Origin: Georgenia wutianyii
GTDB taxonomy: Bacteria; Actinomycetota; Actinomycetes; Actinomycetales; Actinomycetaceae
NCBI RefSeq assembly: GCF_006349365.1
Contig: NZ_CP040899.1
Coordinates: forward strand, 744,001-808,000
Reading direction: 5' to 3'
DNA length: 64,000 nt
Shown: in pieces, positions 1 to 10,130 of the stretch
Layout of the letters: each line of letters begins with the position of its first letter
Position numbering within the stretch: the stretch's first letter is position 1
Translations under genes and position numbers: made by a program
Notes under the pieces: generated by a model
Database searches by the model: none
Seen by the model: the letters and a program-made list of their open reading frames with translations, nothing else
What the model was told of the DNA's origin: nothing

Positions 1-614
1 TCGATGGCGCGCACGTCGTCGCCGATGACGTACTCGCGCAGCGAGTCGAACTCGGTGCCCTGCCCGCGCACGTTGACCGCGGCGCGCCCGTCGAGCTCAC
101 GCAGGCGGGCGAGCCGCGAGGGCAGGTGGCGCCGGGAGGTGAAGGCGGGCAGCACCCGCAGCCGTGCCGGCGCGGGCAGTGAGCGCTGCCGGCCCGCCAG
201 GCCCAGCGGGCCGTGGCAGCGCAGCGTCACGAGGTCGGCCACCCGGTCACCGCGCCGTGTCGGGCGCAGGCCGGTGCGCACCCGGCGCGCCTCGCCCGCC
301 GGGACGGTGAGCCGGTGCCGGTTGTGCTCGGCGCCCGCCGAGGGCACCCACGCGTCGCGCACGAGCAGGCGCGCCGTGCGCCGGCCGGTGTTCGTCACCG
401 TGAGGGTCGAGGTGGCCGGCTCGCCCAGGCGCACCGAGTGGGGCACCTCCCGGTGGGGCTCCAGCGCGCGCGGCGAGGCGGCGAGGAGGACGTCGAGCAG
501 GACGCCGAGCACGAGCACCGCCGCCCACGCCGCGACCGTCGCCCCGCGGGGCACGAGCAGCACCGGCACGAGGCCCACGGCCGCGACGAGCGCGGCGCGG
601 CGGGTCAGCGCCAT
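1..614 (-). CDS. DUF58 domain-containing protein (3' part off the window)
   Basis: The minus-strand frame opens at ATG 612-614 and stays open to position 1, so about 204 N-terminal residues are visible and the C-terminus is missing. Residues 1-45 are hydrophobic and look like two membrane segments (LVAAVGLVPVLLV, then AAWAAVLVLGVLLDVLL). The last visible residues contain GTEFDSLREY followed by GDDVRAID, the hallmark of DUF58 proteins. It lies 37 bp after the MoxR ATPase, its usual partner. DUF58/MoxR pairs are thought to act in assembly or chaperoning at the membrane, but the exact role is unknown. The family call is firm; function is inference. Confidence 0.9.
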   Translation of the reverse strand, partial: MALTRRAALVAAVGLVPVLLVPRGATVAAWAAVLVLGVLLDVLLAASPRALEPHREVPHSVRLGEPATSTLTVTNTGRRTARLLVRDAWVPSAGAEHNRHRLTVPAGEARRVRTGLRPTRRGDRVADLVTLRCHGPLGLAGRQRSLPAPARLRVLPAFTSRRHLPSRLARLRELDGRAAVNVRGQGTEFDSLREYVIGDDVRAI

Positions 615-651
615 CGTGGTCTCCTCGTGGGCAGCGCGGGTCGGGACACGG

Positions 652-1676
<1,025 letters not shown>

Positions 1677-1680
<4 letters not shown>

Positions 1681-2834
1681 GACGGGTGGACCTCGCTTTC
1701 CAGGGTGTCGAGCTCGCGGGTGAGGTGGACGAGGGCGGCGTCCGACGTCGGGGACGGGCCGTGGAGCAGGGCCGCGACGGACTGCTCGTCGCGGCCGGTG
1801 GAGCGGGCGACGGCGGCGACGAGGTCCTCGGGACGCGCGGAGCGGGGCACCCCGAGGCGGGCGGCGCAGCGCGTCGCGCACCCCGCGCGCAGCCCGGCGG
1901 CCGCGTGCGCGTGGTCGCGGGCGCGGCGGTAGAGCCGGCCGCGGCCCAGCGTCGTCTCCGCGGAGCGCACGACGACGGGCATCGGCTCGGTGACCACGCG
2001 CCCGAGCCGCCGGCCGCGCCACAGCACGACGACGACGGCGAGGACGAGGAGCTGGGCACCGACGACGGTGGCGGCGGGCGGCAGGACGCCCGCCGGCTCC
2101 TCGGTCTGCGGCGTCACGGTGTCACCCGCCGTCGGCAGGTACCAGACGAGCTCGCTGCTCGCGCCCAGGAGACGCAGGACGAGGGCGGCGTTGCCGGCGT
2201 CGGCGAGGCGCTCGTTGCTCAGCAGGGTGCCGTCGGCGAGGAACGCGAAGCGGCGCCCGTCCTCCTCCCACGTGGCCAGGGCCCCGGCCCCGTCCGCCGT
2301 CGGGAAGCACAGCTCGACGTCCGCGGCGAGCGGCTCGACGCCTCCGGTGCTGCCGGAGACGGTGCCCGCGGCGAGGGCGTCCGGGTCGGCGCAGTCGGCC
2401 CGCAGCGGGTCGGGGCTGCCGACCGGGGAGGGGGTGACCTTGTCGGTGAGCGGCTCGAGGTCGGGCAGGAAGGTCGCCTGGGTGAGGACGACGTCGGCCC
2501 CCGTGCCACGCACCGCGGCGAGCTGGGCGTCGTCCAGGAGACCGCCGCCGGCGACGAACAGCGTCGTGCCGGGCCCGGCCACCTGCGTCACCTCGTCCGT
2601 CGTCCGCACGGTGCGCACGCGCACCCCCTGCTCACGCAGGATCGTCGCGGCCGCCTGCGCGCCGGCGGGCGCGGGGTTGTCCGGGGCGAGCGGGAGCGCG
2701 GACGTCGTCTGCCGGGCGGCGAGGAGGACGACGAACGCCGTCACGGCGACGAGGGCCACGGCGACGAGGAACAGCGTCTGGCGGCGGTTGCGGCGCGCCG
2801 GGACCTGGGTCTGTGCCTCTGCTACCGCGGTCAC
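1677..2834 (-). CDS. DUF4350 domain-containing membrane protein
   Basis: 385 residues starting at GTG 2832-2834, whose GTGA overlaps the preceding stop. One N-terminal membrane helix (about residues 18-40, LFLVAVALVAVTAFVVLLAA) precedes an extracytoplasmic DUF4350 region (APDNPAPAGAQAAATILREQ). A second helix lies near residues 250-275 (VVGAQLLVLAVVVVLW), and the C-terminus is cytoplasmic and Arg-rich. DUF4350 proteins in actinobacteria sit between DUF4129 and MoxR genes, exactly as here. No catalytic motif is visible. Function is unknown; a membrane scaffold for the MoxR/DUF58 pair is inference. Confidence 0.85.
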
Positions 2835-3496
2835 GGGGCGACCAGTCCCACGGGACGTCCGGTCGCGACCGGACGGGCGGCGGCCACCTCACGGGCGAGC
2901 TCACGCATCCGCGCGTCCTGGTCCGGGCCGGGACGCGCCGAGCCGTAGCAGACGTCGTCGAACAGGCGGGCGGCCCAGGTGAGGCCGGCGGCGCAGCCGG
3001 GCAGGAGGGACGCCGCCGCGGCGCCCGCCTCGTGGGCGGTGAGGCCGGGGCGGTCGTCGAGCACCGTGCGCTCGTCGAGAGAGCGGATGATCGCGCGGAA
3101 GCGCATGAGGACGGCCAGTGCCCAGTCGCCCCGATCAGCGGCGTCGTCCGCGGCGGCCGTGAGCGACGCGCTCGTCGCGTCGCCCTCGTCGTCGAAGAGC
3201 GTGTGGGAGCGTGCCCCGGCGGTCCGCCGGCGGCGGCGCACCGGTCCGGCGAGGTAGAGCGCGAGGACGAGCAGGACGACGGCCCCGACGACGACGATGA
3301 CGGGCACGAGGCTCTCCGGCGCCGAGGCGTCGATCTCGAGCAGCCGCTGGAGCTGCTCGCCGAGCCAGCGCCACAGCCGGTCCAGCACGCCGGGCTCGTC
3401 CCGGTAGACGCTGCGGGAGAGCTCCTCCTGCGCCCAGCGCCTGGCCTCCTCGGCGTCCGGCTCGACCGGCACGCCGAGCAGCCGCGCGCGGCTCAT
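2831..3496 (-). CDS. DUF4129 domain-containing protein
   Basis: 221 residues from ATG 3494-3496, which overlaps the upstream stop as ATGA. One membrane helix at about residues 65-86 (LVPVIVVVGAVVLLVLALYL) is followed by an Arg-rich stretch. The C-terminal DUF4129 domain contains DWALAVLMRFRAIIRSLDER and TAHEAG, the conserved helices of this family. In transglutaminase-like membrane proteins DUF4129 forms the C-terminal tail; here it is free-standing, as is normal in actinobacterial MoxR operons. Four-base overlaps on both sides point to translational coupling. Confidence 0.87.
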   Translation of the reverse strand: MSRARLLGVPVEPDAEEARRWAQEELSRSVYRDEPGVLDRLWRWLGEQLQRLLEIDASAPESLVPVIVVVGAVVLLVLALYLAGPVRRRRRTAGARSHTLFDDEGDATSASLTAAADDAADRGDWALAVLMRFRAIIRSLDERTVLDDRPGLTAHEAGAAAASLLPGCAAGLTWAARLFDDVCYGSARPGPDQDARMRELAREVAAARPVATGRPVGLVAP

Positions 3497-4653
3497 CCCG
3501 CGGCGCGCGCGAGCTCGACGTCCAGCCCCTCCTTGCGCATCCGGACGTCGATGTACAGGAGCGCGAGCACCGCGGCCATGACGGGGATGGAGATCGCCGA
3601 GCCGACGAGCTGGCCGATCGAGGAGACGATGAACGGGATGAGGATGTCGTCCTGGAAGGCGAACAGGCCGCCGACCATCGAGAAGGGCACCGAGAGGATG
3701 CCGACGAGGGCGCCGACGAGGACGACGGTGAGCAGCATGATCCCGAACAGCCGCCAGAAGGTGCCCTTCGACAGTCGCCACGAGCGCCCGATCGAGGCGA
3801 TGACGCCCGTCCCCTCGAGCATGATCACGCACGGCGCGAACATGAGCCGCACGGTGAGGAACGCGACGAGCACACCCATGAGGACGACGAGGAGGAGGGC
3901 GAGGAGCCCCGCGGTGAGCGCCCGGTCGCCCGTCTGCGCCACGCCGACGAAGAGGAGGGCGACGAGCACGGCCCCGCCGGTGACGGCGACGATGCCGGCC
4001 AGCCCGAGGAGCAGGGAGAGGCCGACGAGGCGCAGCAGCCGGCCGCGGGCGCGCTGCCAGACCTCGGCGAGACCGATCGTGCGCCCGAGGACGGACTCGC
4101 TCACCGAGATGATGGCCAGGCCCTCGAGGACGAGCGTCGCCAGGCTCAGCGGCACCCAGCTGATGACGAGGCCGGCGAGCGTGCCGACCCCGAGGAACGC
4201 GTCGAGATCCGAGGCGCCGGCCTGCAGCGCACGCTCGATGTTCTCGAGCAGCGCGACGGTGACGCCGGCCTGGAGGAGGGCGCCGACGCCGACGACGATG
4301 ATGGCCAGCCCGAACATGACGAGCGGGTTGCTGCGGATGGCACGGAAGGCGCCGTCGTAGATCTCCCCGAGGGTCAGCGGCCTGAGCGGGACGATGCCCG
4401 GCTGCACGGCGGAGGGCACGGGAGCGAAGCCGGGCCCGTAGTAACCGCCGCCGGGCGCCTGGCCGTACTGCCCGTAGGCGCCGGGAGCGGGCGGCGGCTG
4501 CTGGCCGTACTGCCCGTACTGGTCGGGCTGCTGGCCGTACTGCCCGTACTGGTCGGGCTGCTGCCCGTACTGGCCGTACTGCCCGTACTGGTCGGGGGTC
4601 GACGGGCCGGTCGGCCCGGCGCCACCCGCGGTCGAACCCGGCTCCTGGCTCAT
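3493..4653 (-). CDS. Glycerophosphodiester phosphodiesterase membrane-domain protein with Tyr-Gly-Gln-rich N-terminus
   Basis: 386 residues. ATG 4651-4653 is chosen over an in-frame upstream codon at 4689 because AGGAGG stands just before it. The first 85 residues are low complexity (repeats of QYGQ and QQPDQYG), then comes PLTLGEIYDGAFRAIRSNP, typical of the GPDPase membrane domain (PF10110 type). About six hydrophobic segments follow (for example GLAIIVVGVGALLQAGV and GIMLLTVVLVGALVGIL). No phosphodiesterase catalytic domain is present, so enzymatic activity is not supported. First gene of the operon running down to position 1; divergent from mtrA. Confidence 0.85.
   Translation of the reverse strand: MSQEPGSTAGGAGPTGPSTPDQYGQYGQYGQQPDQYGQYGQQPDQYGQYGQQPPPAPGAYGQYGQAPGGGYYGPGFAPVPSAVQPGIVPLRPLTLGEIYDGAFRAIRSNPLVMFGLAIIVVGVGALLQAGVTVALLENIERALQAGASDLDAFLGVGTLAGLVISWVPLSLATLVLEGLAIISVSESVLGRTIGLAEVWQRARGRLLRLVGLSLLLGLAGIVAVTGGAVLVALLFVGVAQTGDRALTAGLLALLLVVLMGVLVAFLTVRLMFAPCVIMLEGTGVIASIGRSWRLSKGTFWRLFGIMLLTVVLVGALVGILSVPFSMVGGLFAFQDDILIPFIVSSIGQLVGSAISIPVMAAVLALLYIDVRMRKEGLDVELARAAG
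4501..4596. repeat. 30-bp in-gene tandem repeat encoding the QYGQQ tract
   Basis: Positions 4501-4530 and 4531-4560 are identical 30-mers and 4561-4596 is a degenerate continuation. The repeat keeps frame and codes for YGQYGQQPDQ units in the N-terminal tail of the membrane protein. Copy number is likely to vary by slippage. Confidence 0.85.
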
Positions 4654-4763
4654 CGGTCCCCTCCTGGTCTCGGGCGGCCATCGTCCCACGCGGCTACGAG
4701 GCCGAGCGCAACATGATCATCGGCACAATGGAGTCCCTTGCTGCGGATGCGACCATAGTCGGC

Positions 4764-5447
4764 ATGAACGCTCGAATTCTCGTGGTCGACGACGACACCG
4801 CGCTCGCCGAGATGATCGGGATCGTGCTCCAGGCCGAGGGGTACGAGACCGTCATGTGCCCTGACGGCGCCCAGGCGCTGGAGGTCTTCCGGACCCACGA
4901 GCCGGACCTCGTGCTCCTGGACCTCATGCTCCCGGGCATCGACGGCATCGAGGTCTGCCGCCTCATCCGCGCAGAGTCGGGCGTCCCCATCGTCATGCTC
5001 ACCGCGAAGTCCGACACCATCGACGTCGTCGCCGGGCTCGAGGCGGGCGCCGACGACTACATCCCCAAGCCGTTCAAGCCCAAGGAGCTCGTCGCGCGCG
5101 TGAAGACCCGCCTGCGGCGCACGACGGCGCCGCAGACCGAGCGGCTGACCATCGGCGACCTCGTCATCGACGTCGCCGGCCACCAGGTGACGCGCGGGGA
5201 CCAGAGCATCCCCCTCACCCCGCTGGAGTTCGACCTGCTCCTCGCCCTGGCCCGCAAGCCCTGGCAGGTCTTCAGCCGCGAGGTGCTCCTCGAGCAGGTC
5301 TGGGGCTACCGCCACGCCGCGGACACCAGGCTCGTCAACGTCCACGTCCAGCGCCTGCGCGCGAAGGTCGAGCAGGACCCCGAGAACCCCCAGGTCGTCG
5401 TGACCGTGCGCGGCGTCGGTTACCGAGCGGGCGCCACCCAGCGGTGA
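4764..5447 (+). CDS. mtrA: Two-component response regulator MtrA
   Basis: 227 residues, OmpR family. The receiver domain (about 1-115) begins MNARILVVDDD, with the phospho-acceptor D53 in LLDLMLPG, then MLTAK and KPFKPKELVARV. The winged-helix domain ends with TRLVNVHVQRLRAKVE and VRGVGYRAG. Length and sequence match mycobacterial MtrA throughout. I start at ATG 4764 because it aligns with the family; ATGs at 4713 and 4731 are in frame but would add an unconserved tail, and no clear ribosome-binding site separates them. MtrA is an essential regulator of cell-wall hydrolases and division in actinobacteria. Followed 4 nt later by mtrB. Confidence 0.96.
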   Translation: MNARILVVDDDTALAEMIGIVLQAEGYETVMCPDGAQALEVFRTHEPDLVLLDLMLPGIDGIEVCRLIRAESGVPIVMLTAKSDTIDVVAGLEAGADDYIPKPFKPKELVARVKTRLRRTTAPQTERLTIGDLVIDVAGHQVTRGDQSIPLTPLEFDLLLALARKPWQVFSREVLLEQVWGYRHAADTRLVNVHVQRLRAKVEQDPENPQVVVTVRGVGYRAGATQR

Positions 5448-5451
5448 CGGC

Positions 5452-7104
5452 GTGAGCACGACCGAGGGGAGGACGGCCTGGCCCGGTGGGTGGCTGGGCC
5501 GTGTCGTCGACCGCTGGCGCACCTCGCTGCGCCTGCGCGTGTCGATCACGACCGTCCTCGTCGGCGTCGCCGCCCTCGTCCTGCTCGGCGCGGTGGTGAG
5601 CGTGACGATCCGCGACGGCCTCTTCGAGGCGCGCCGTGACGAGATCATCGCCGACGCCGCCTCGCGCACCCGCTCCGCCCAGGAGCGCTTCGACGCCGCC
5701 ATCGCCAACACCGGCCCGCAGGTCGAGCTGCTCGCCTCCGACCTCATCGCCGGCAGCCAGGGCACCGGCGGCGGCGTCGTCGGTGCGATGCTCCTGCGCA
5801 GCCCGGGGGAGACCTCCCAGGTGCTCATCAACGAGCTGGTGATGGACGAGCGTCTGCTCGACAAGACCGTCCTCACCAGCGAGCTGCGCAAGGCGGTCGC
5901 CGACGGCGGCCAGCACTGGCAGTCGATCTCGCTGCCCCTGGCGATGGGTGGCGGGCCCGGCATCATCGTCGGCTCGGAGGTCATCCTTCCGGTCGTCGGC
6001 ACCCAGGAGCTGTACATCGTCTACTCCCTGCGGGCCGAGGAGGACACGCTCCGCCTCGTCATGCAGGTGCTCAGCGCCGGCGCCGGCGTCCTGCTCGTCT
6101 TCCTCGGCGCGATGACGTGGCTGTTCGCCCAGCGCGTCCTCGCGCCGGTGCGCCAGGCCGCCCGCAGCGCCGAACGGCTCGCCGACGGCCTGCTCGACGA
6201 GCGCCTCGAGGTGCTCGGCAACGACGAGATGGCCACCCTCGGCCGCAGCTTCAACGAGATGGCCGAGAGCCTCCAGGACCAGATCGAGCGCATGGCCGAG
6301 CTCTCCCGCCTCCAGCAGCGCTTCGTCTCCGACGTCTCCCACGAGCTGCGGACCCCGCTCACCACCATCCGGATGGCCAGCGAGGTCCTCCACGCGAGCC
6401 GGGACGCCCTCGACCCCGCCGCCCGACGCTCCGCCGAGCTCCTCCAGACCCAGCTCGACCGCTTCGAGCAGATGCTCGCCGACCTCCTGGAGATCAGCCG
6501 CTTCGACGCCGGGGCCGCCGTGCTCGACGTCGAGGAGCGCGACCTGCAGGACGTCGTCGCCCACGCCGTCGAGCTCGCGGCGCCGCTCGCCGAGCGCAGC
6601 GGCTCGACGATCACCGTCCACGGACCGGGTCGGCCCTGCACCGCCGACATCGACCCGCGCCGGGTCGACCGCATCATCCGCAACCTCCTCGTCAACGCGA
6701 TCGAGCACGGCGAGAGCCGCCCGATCGACATCACCGTGGGCGTCAACGACACCGCGGTCGCCGTCGTCGTCCGCGACCACGGCACGGGGATGACCCCCGA
6801 GGCCGCGCAGCACGTCTTCGACCGGTTCTGGCGCGCCGACCCCGCCCGCGCACGCACCACGGGCGGCACCGGGCTGGGCCTGTCCATCTCCCTGGAGGAC
6901 GCCCGGCTCCACGGGGGCACCCTCGAGGCGTGGGGCGAGCCGGGCGAGGGCGCCGCCTTCCGCCTGGTGCTGCCCCGCCGCGCGGGGCTCCTCGTCTCCG
7001 AGCCGCCGCTGCCGCTGCGCCCCGAGCGCGTCCCGGACGAGCCCGCCGAGGTGCGCGGCGGACCGGCGGCCGTGCCCGACCTCGAGAGCCTGGGAGGCCG
7101 CTGA
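5452..7104 (+). CDS. mtrB: Sensor histidine kinase MtrB
   Basis: 550 residues from GTG 5452, 4 nt after mtrA. Two membrane helices (about 32-52 and 205-227) flank an extracellular sensor region. Then come a HAMP linker, a dimerisation domain with H-box FVSDVSHELRTPLTT (phospho-acceptor H297), an N-box NLLVNAIEHG (411-420), and G-boxes DHGTGM and GGTGLGLSIS. Partner of MtrA, responding to envelope/septal state. The stop overlaps the lpqB start (TGATG), giving the standard mtrA-mtrB-lpqB operon. Confidence 0.96.
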   Translation: MSTTEGRTAWPGGWLGRVVDRWRTSLRLRVSITTVLVGVAALVLLGAVVSVTIRDGLFEARRDEIIADAASRTRSAQERFDAAIANTGPQVELLASDLIAGSQGTGGGVVGAMLLRSPGETSQVLINELVMDERLLDKTVLTSELRKAVADGGQHWQSISLPLAMGGGPGIIVGSEVILPVVGTQELYIVYSLRAEEDTLRLVMQVLSAGAGVLLVFLGAMTWLFAQRVLAPVRQAARSAERLADGLLDERLEVLGNDEMATLGRSFNEMAESLQDQIERMAELSRLQQRFVSDVSHELRTPLTTIRMASEVLHASRDALDPAARRSAELLQTQLDRFEQMLADLLEISRFDAGAAVLDVEERDLQDVVAHAVELAAPLAERSGSTITVHGPGRPCTADIDPRRVDRIIRNLLVNAIEHGESRPIDITVGVNDTAVAVVVRDHGTGMTPEAAQHVFDRFWRADPARARTTGGTGLGLSISLEDARLHGGTLEAWGEPGEGAAFRLVLPRRAGLLVSEPPLPLRPERVPDEPAEVRGGPAAVPDLESLGGR

Positions 7105-8798
7105 TGGGTCCTCTTCGCCGGCGCGCCGCCGCGCGCCTCGGGGCCGCCCTCGCGGCCGTCGCCCTCGTGCTCACCGGCTGCGTGAGCATCCCGGACTCCG
7201 GCCCGGTCAACGCCGCCGACGCCGCGCCCCCCGAGCGCAGCTCGGTCGCGCTCATCGCCTACGGCCCCACCCCGGACGCGACCGCCAACCAGATCGTCCA
7301 GGGCTTCCTGCGCGCCGTGGCCGCGGGCGGCAACGACGAGTTCGCCGTGGCCCGCGAGTACCTCGCCGGCCCGGCCGCCGAGACGTGGAACCCGCGGGCC
7401 CAGGTGCGTGTCTTCACCGCGCGCGACGTCACCTACTCCCAGAGCGAGGACGGGTCGGTGAGCGCCACGGCGACGGCGGCCGCGACCGTCGACGCGCAGG
7501 GCCGGTACACCGAGGCCGCACCCGACACGCCGCTCCAGCTCGACTTCACCCTCGCGCGCACCGACGAGGGCCAGTGGCGCATCGTCGACCTCGAGGACGG
7601 CATCCTCGTCTCGCCCGCGGTCTTCGAGAACCAGTACGACCCCTACCAGCTGTACTTCCTCAGCCCGGACAACGAGGCGCTCGTCCCCGAGACGCGCTGG
7701 TACCCCCAGCGCAGCGCCGCCTCCCTCATCGCGCGTCACCTGCTCGAGGGGCCCTCCTCGTGGCTCGCGGGCGGGGTGACCACGGCCGTGCCGACCGGTA
7801 CCCGGCTCGCCGAGGGCTCGGTGAGCGTCGTCGACTCCGTGGCGCAGGTGGACCTGTCCTCCGAGGCGCTCGCGGCGGAGCCCGCCCAGCGCGCCCTCAT
7901 GGCCGCCCAGCTCGAGGAGTCGCTGCGCACGGTGCCCGGCATCCAGTCGGTGACCCTCAGCGTCGGCGGGAACCCGCTGCCGCTCGAGGGGGACACGCCC
8001 GACCTCCTGCGCAACCCCTACATCACGGGCAACCCCGTGGTGGTCGCCGAGGGCCGGGCCCAGCGGTTCACCGGCTCCGAGCTCGTGCCGCTCGTCGGGG
8101 AGAGCCTGGCCACCGACCCGCGCATGCCCGCGCTCCCGTACGACGACGCCTCGGGCCGGGCGGTCGTCCTCGACGGCACCGACCGCCTCGTCAGCCTGCC
8201 CAACGAGCAGGACGGCGGCGCCGTGCTCACGACCGGGACGAACCTCGTCGCGCCGTCGATCGACCGGCACGGGTGGATCTGGACGACGCCGCGGGCGAGT
8301 GACGGGACGCTGCGGGCGGTGCTCCCCAACGGCACCGTCACCTCGGTGTCGGCGAGCTGGCTGGACGACGCGGACGTGCTCTCCCTGCGGGTCTCGCGCG
8401 ACGGGACCCGGATCGTCGTCATCTGGCAGGCCGACGGGGTCTCCCGGATCGAGCTCGCCACGGTGCTGCGCGACAGCGACGGGCGCCCGCTCGCGGTCGG
8501 CGAGCCGGTCCGCGTGGGGGAGAGCGTGACGAGCGCGCTCGCCGCGGCCTGGGTCGACGAGCAGACGGTCGCGGTGCTCGGCTCGAGCGGCACCGACACG
8601 GCCATCGCCGTCCACCTCGTGACGATCGGCGGACCGACCGTCAAGCTTCCGTCGGTGAGCGGAGCGACCCGGGTGGCGGCCGCGACCGGTGACCGCACGC
8701 TCGTCGTCGGCACGGAGGACGGGCAGCTCTACGAGCGCAACGGCCTGGGCTGGACCCTCGCCACCACCGACGTCTTCGACCCCGCCTACCCCGGCTGA
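7104..8798 (+). CDS. lpqB: Lipoprotein LpqB
   Basis: 564 residues from ATG 7104 (one-base overlap with the mtrB stop). The N-terminus is a lipoprotein signal: Arg-rich start, hydrophobic core, then LTGC with lipidated C26. A GerMN-like module lies in the middle (SSWLAGGVTTAVPTGTRL, VAQVDLSSEA), and the C-terminal half is propeller-like. LpqB binds the MtrB sensor domain and modulates its signalling in mycobacteria. Family assignment rests on the lipobox, the GerMN module and the invariant position after mtrB. Confidence 0.94.
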   Translation: MGPLRRRAAARLGAALAAVALVLTGCVSIPDSGPVNAADAAPPERSSVALIAYGPTPDATANQIVQGFLRAVAAGGNDEFAVAREYLAGPAAETWNPRAQVRVFTARDVTYSQSEDGSVSATATAAATVDAQGRYTEAAPDTPLQLDFTLARTDEGQWRIVDLEDGILVSPAVFENQYDPYQLYFLSPDNEALVPETRWYPQRSAASLIARHLLEGPSSWLAGGVTTAVPTGTRLAEGSVSVVDSVAQVDLSSEALAAEPAQRALMAAQLEESLRTVPGIQSVTLSVGGNPLPLEGDTPDLLRNPYITGNPVVVAEGRAQRFTGSELVPLVGESLATDPRMPALPYDDASGRAVVLDGTDRLVSLPNEQDGGAVLTTGTNLVAPSIDRHGWIWTTPRASDGTLRAVLPNGTVTSVSASWLDDADVLSLRVSRDGTRIVVIWQADGVSRIELATVLRDSDGRPLAVGEPVRVGESVTSALAAAWVDEQTVAVLGSSGTDTAIAVHLVTIGGPTVKLPSVSGATRVAAATGDRTLVVGTEDGQLYERNGLGWTLATTDVFDPAYPG

Positions 8799-9119
8799 CC
8801 CCACCCACCCGCGAGAGCCGACTTCCGCGCGAGAGCCGACTTCCGCGCGACAGCCGACTTCCGCGCGACAGCGGACTTCCGCGCGAGAGCCGACTTCCGC
8901 GCGAGAGCCGACTTCCGCACGACAGCGGACTTCCGCGCGACAGCCGACTTCCGCCACACGCCGGGCGTGCACGATCCGGCTCTCGCGGGACGGAGGCGGC
9001 GCGTCGTCCGCGAGCGACAGACACCGACGCCGCTCCCCGGACCCCCTCCGCGGCCCCGGCCACCACAGCCAGCGGGCCCGGGACGACGCGGTGAGGGGGA
9101 CTGCCCCACGCTGGACGGC
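8799..9119. other. Intergenic region between lpqB and the ComF-type gene
   Basis: 321 bp. It holds the eight-unit array (8811-8954). Downstream, a Pro/Arg-rich open stretch continues in frame with the next gene, but I see no convincing start in it. No clear promoter for the downstream gene was found. Confidence 0.6.
8811..8954 (+). repeat. Tandem array of eight 18-bp repeats (family GCGASAGCSGACTTCCGC)
   Basis: Eight head-to-tail 18-mers begin at 8811, 8829, 8847, 8865, 8883, 8901, 8919 and 8937. The prevailing unit is GCGAGAGCCGACTTCCGC; variants are GACAG for GAGAG, and CGGAC for CCGAC. There is no spacer between units. The array starts 12 nt after the lpqB stop. Sister arrays lie at 17197, 57507 and 58616. 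Confidence 0.95.
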
Positions 9120-9881
9120 ATGACGCCCGGCACCGCCCGTGCCCTCACCGAGGCGCTCGCGCTCGTCCTGCCGGCCGACTGCGCGGGCTGCGGAGCGTGG
9201 GACCAGGCGGTCTGCCCGCAGTGCCGCGGCCTCGTCTCCCGCACCCCGGTCCGCTGCGACGGGCAGGCGCCGATGCTCAGCCTCCCTGGCGACGCGGACG
9301 GGCTCCTTCCCGTCTGGTCGCTCGCCGACTACGCAGGACCGGTCCGCCGGCTCGTGCTCGCGTGGAAGCGGGCGGGCCGCGGCGACGTCGCCCGCGTCCT
9401 CCTCGCGCGCGCCCGGGAGGGGGCCCAGGTGTGGGCCCACGACCCCGACCTCGCCCTCGGCGACGGCAGCGGGGACGTCCTCGTCGTCCCCGCGCCGTCG
9501 GGGACGCGGCGCCGCCTGCGCGGGATGCTCGTCGTCGCCGACCTCGCCGACGCCGTCGCCGCGGGGATCGCCGCTTCGGGGACCCTGACCGCGGGGCGCA
9601 CCGTCCGCTCGCTCGACGTGCTGCGGCGCTCCGGTGGCCGGGCCCACCAGTCCGGGCTGGGCGTGCGCGGGCGGGTCCGCAACCGGAGCACGGGCGTCCG
9701 GGTGCTCGCGGCGCCACCCGCGGGCGCCGTCGTCGTCCTCGTCGACGACGTCCTCACCACCGGCGCCACCCTCGCCGCCTGCAGCAGGGTCCTCGACGGC
9801 GCGGGAGCCAGGGTGGCCGGGGCCCTCGTCCTCGCCGCGACGCCACCGCCGGGCCGGACCGTCGGCGCCCGGGTGCCGTGA
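9120..9881 (+). CDS. ComF family phosphoribosyltransferase-like protein
   Basis: 253 residues from ATG 9120. The N-terminal zinc ribbon shows C21-x2-C24 and C32-x2-C35 (CAGCGAWDQAVCPQC). The C-terminal type-I PRTase fold has the PRPP loop VVLVDDVLTTGATL and the RSGGRAHQSGLGVRGRV region typical of ComF/GntX. ComF helps DNA uptake in competent bacteria, but actinobacterial homologues sit in the mtrAB-hpf-secA block without other competence genes and have no proven role. Upstream in-frame codons exist, but ATG 9120 puts the zinc ribbon at the usual distance from the start. Confidence 0.88.
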   Translation: MTPGTARALTEALALVLPADCAGCGAWDQAVCPQCRGLVSRTPVRCDGQAPMLSLPGDADGLLPVWSLADYAGPVRRLVLAWKRAGRGDVARVLLARAREGAQVWAHDPDLALGDGSGDVLVVPAPSGTRRRLRGMLVVADLADAVAAGIAASGTLTAGRTVRSLDVLRRSGGRAHQSGLGVRGRVRNRSTGVRVLAAPPAGAVVVLVDDVLTTGATLAACSRVLDGAGARVAGALVLAATPPPGRTVGARVP

Positions 9882-9991
9882 CCCGTGCAGACCCGGGATG
9901 CCGGGCACAGCCGGTGTCCAGTAGGCGGACATTGCGCCACTCGGGACCAACATCGCGGGTGTCAGGCCGCGACCTCGACTAACGTTCCTGT

Positions 9992-10078
9992 ATGGACGCA
10001 CTCTCGCCCACCGGCCCGGCTCCGGGTGGTGGCGAGCTCCGAGGAGAGGAGGTGGCAGACATCTTCCTCACCCGCTGA
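9992..10078 (+). CDS. Putative leaderless 28-codon leader ORF upstream of hpf
   Basis: ATG 9992 reads 28 codons to TGA 10076-10078, giving MDALSPTGPAPGGGELRGEE followed by VADIFLTR. A -10-like TAACGT (9980-9985) ends exactly 6 nt before the ATG, the spacing seen at many other starts in this window. The last codons and stop fall inside a hairpin (10071-10085). It ends 52 nt before hpf. It could be a regulatory leader peptide or just a transcribed leader; nothing homologous is recognised. Confidence 0.35.
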   Translation: MDALSPTGPAPGGGELRGEEVADIFLTR

Positions 10079-10085
10079 GAGCGGG
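10071..10085 (+). promoter_or_regulatory. Small hairpin in the hpf leader overlapping the leader-ORF stop
   Basis: CCCGCT (10071-10076), loop GAG, AGCGGG (10080-10085): a perfect 6-bp stem. It overlaps the stop of the 28-codon ORF, so a terminating ribosome would prevent it forming. It lies 45 nt before the hpf start. Confidence 0.4.
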
Positions 10086-10130
10086 TCGCTGCAGAGACCG
10101 ATTCGGTTTCACTTCTCTACGGAGGTCACC

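Noticed and set aside
8811..8954. CRISPR array
   Set aside because: Repeats are only 18 bp and abut with no spacers; no cas genes are present.
8811..9119. Protein with REPTSA hexapeptide repeats upstream of the ComF-type gene
   Set aside because: The 18-bp repeat has no stop in any frame, so long open frames arise automatically; no start with a ribosome site and opposite-strand arrays elsewhere break any coding frame.
5335..10001. Very long Arg/Ala-rich open frames on the minus strand opposite mtrB, lpqB and comF
   Set aside because: Antisense shadows caused by extreme third-position G/C bias; composition is unlike a folded protein and they cross several well-supported genes.
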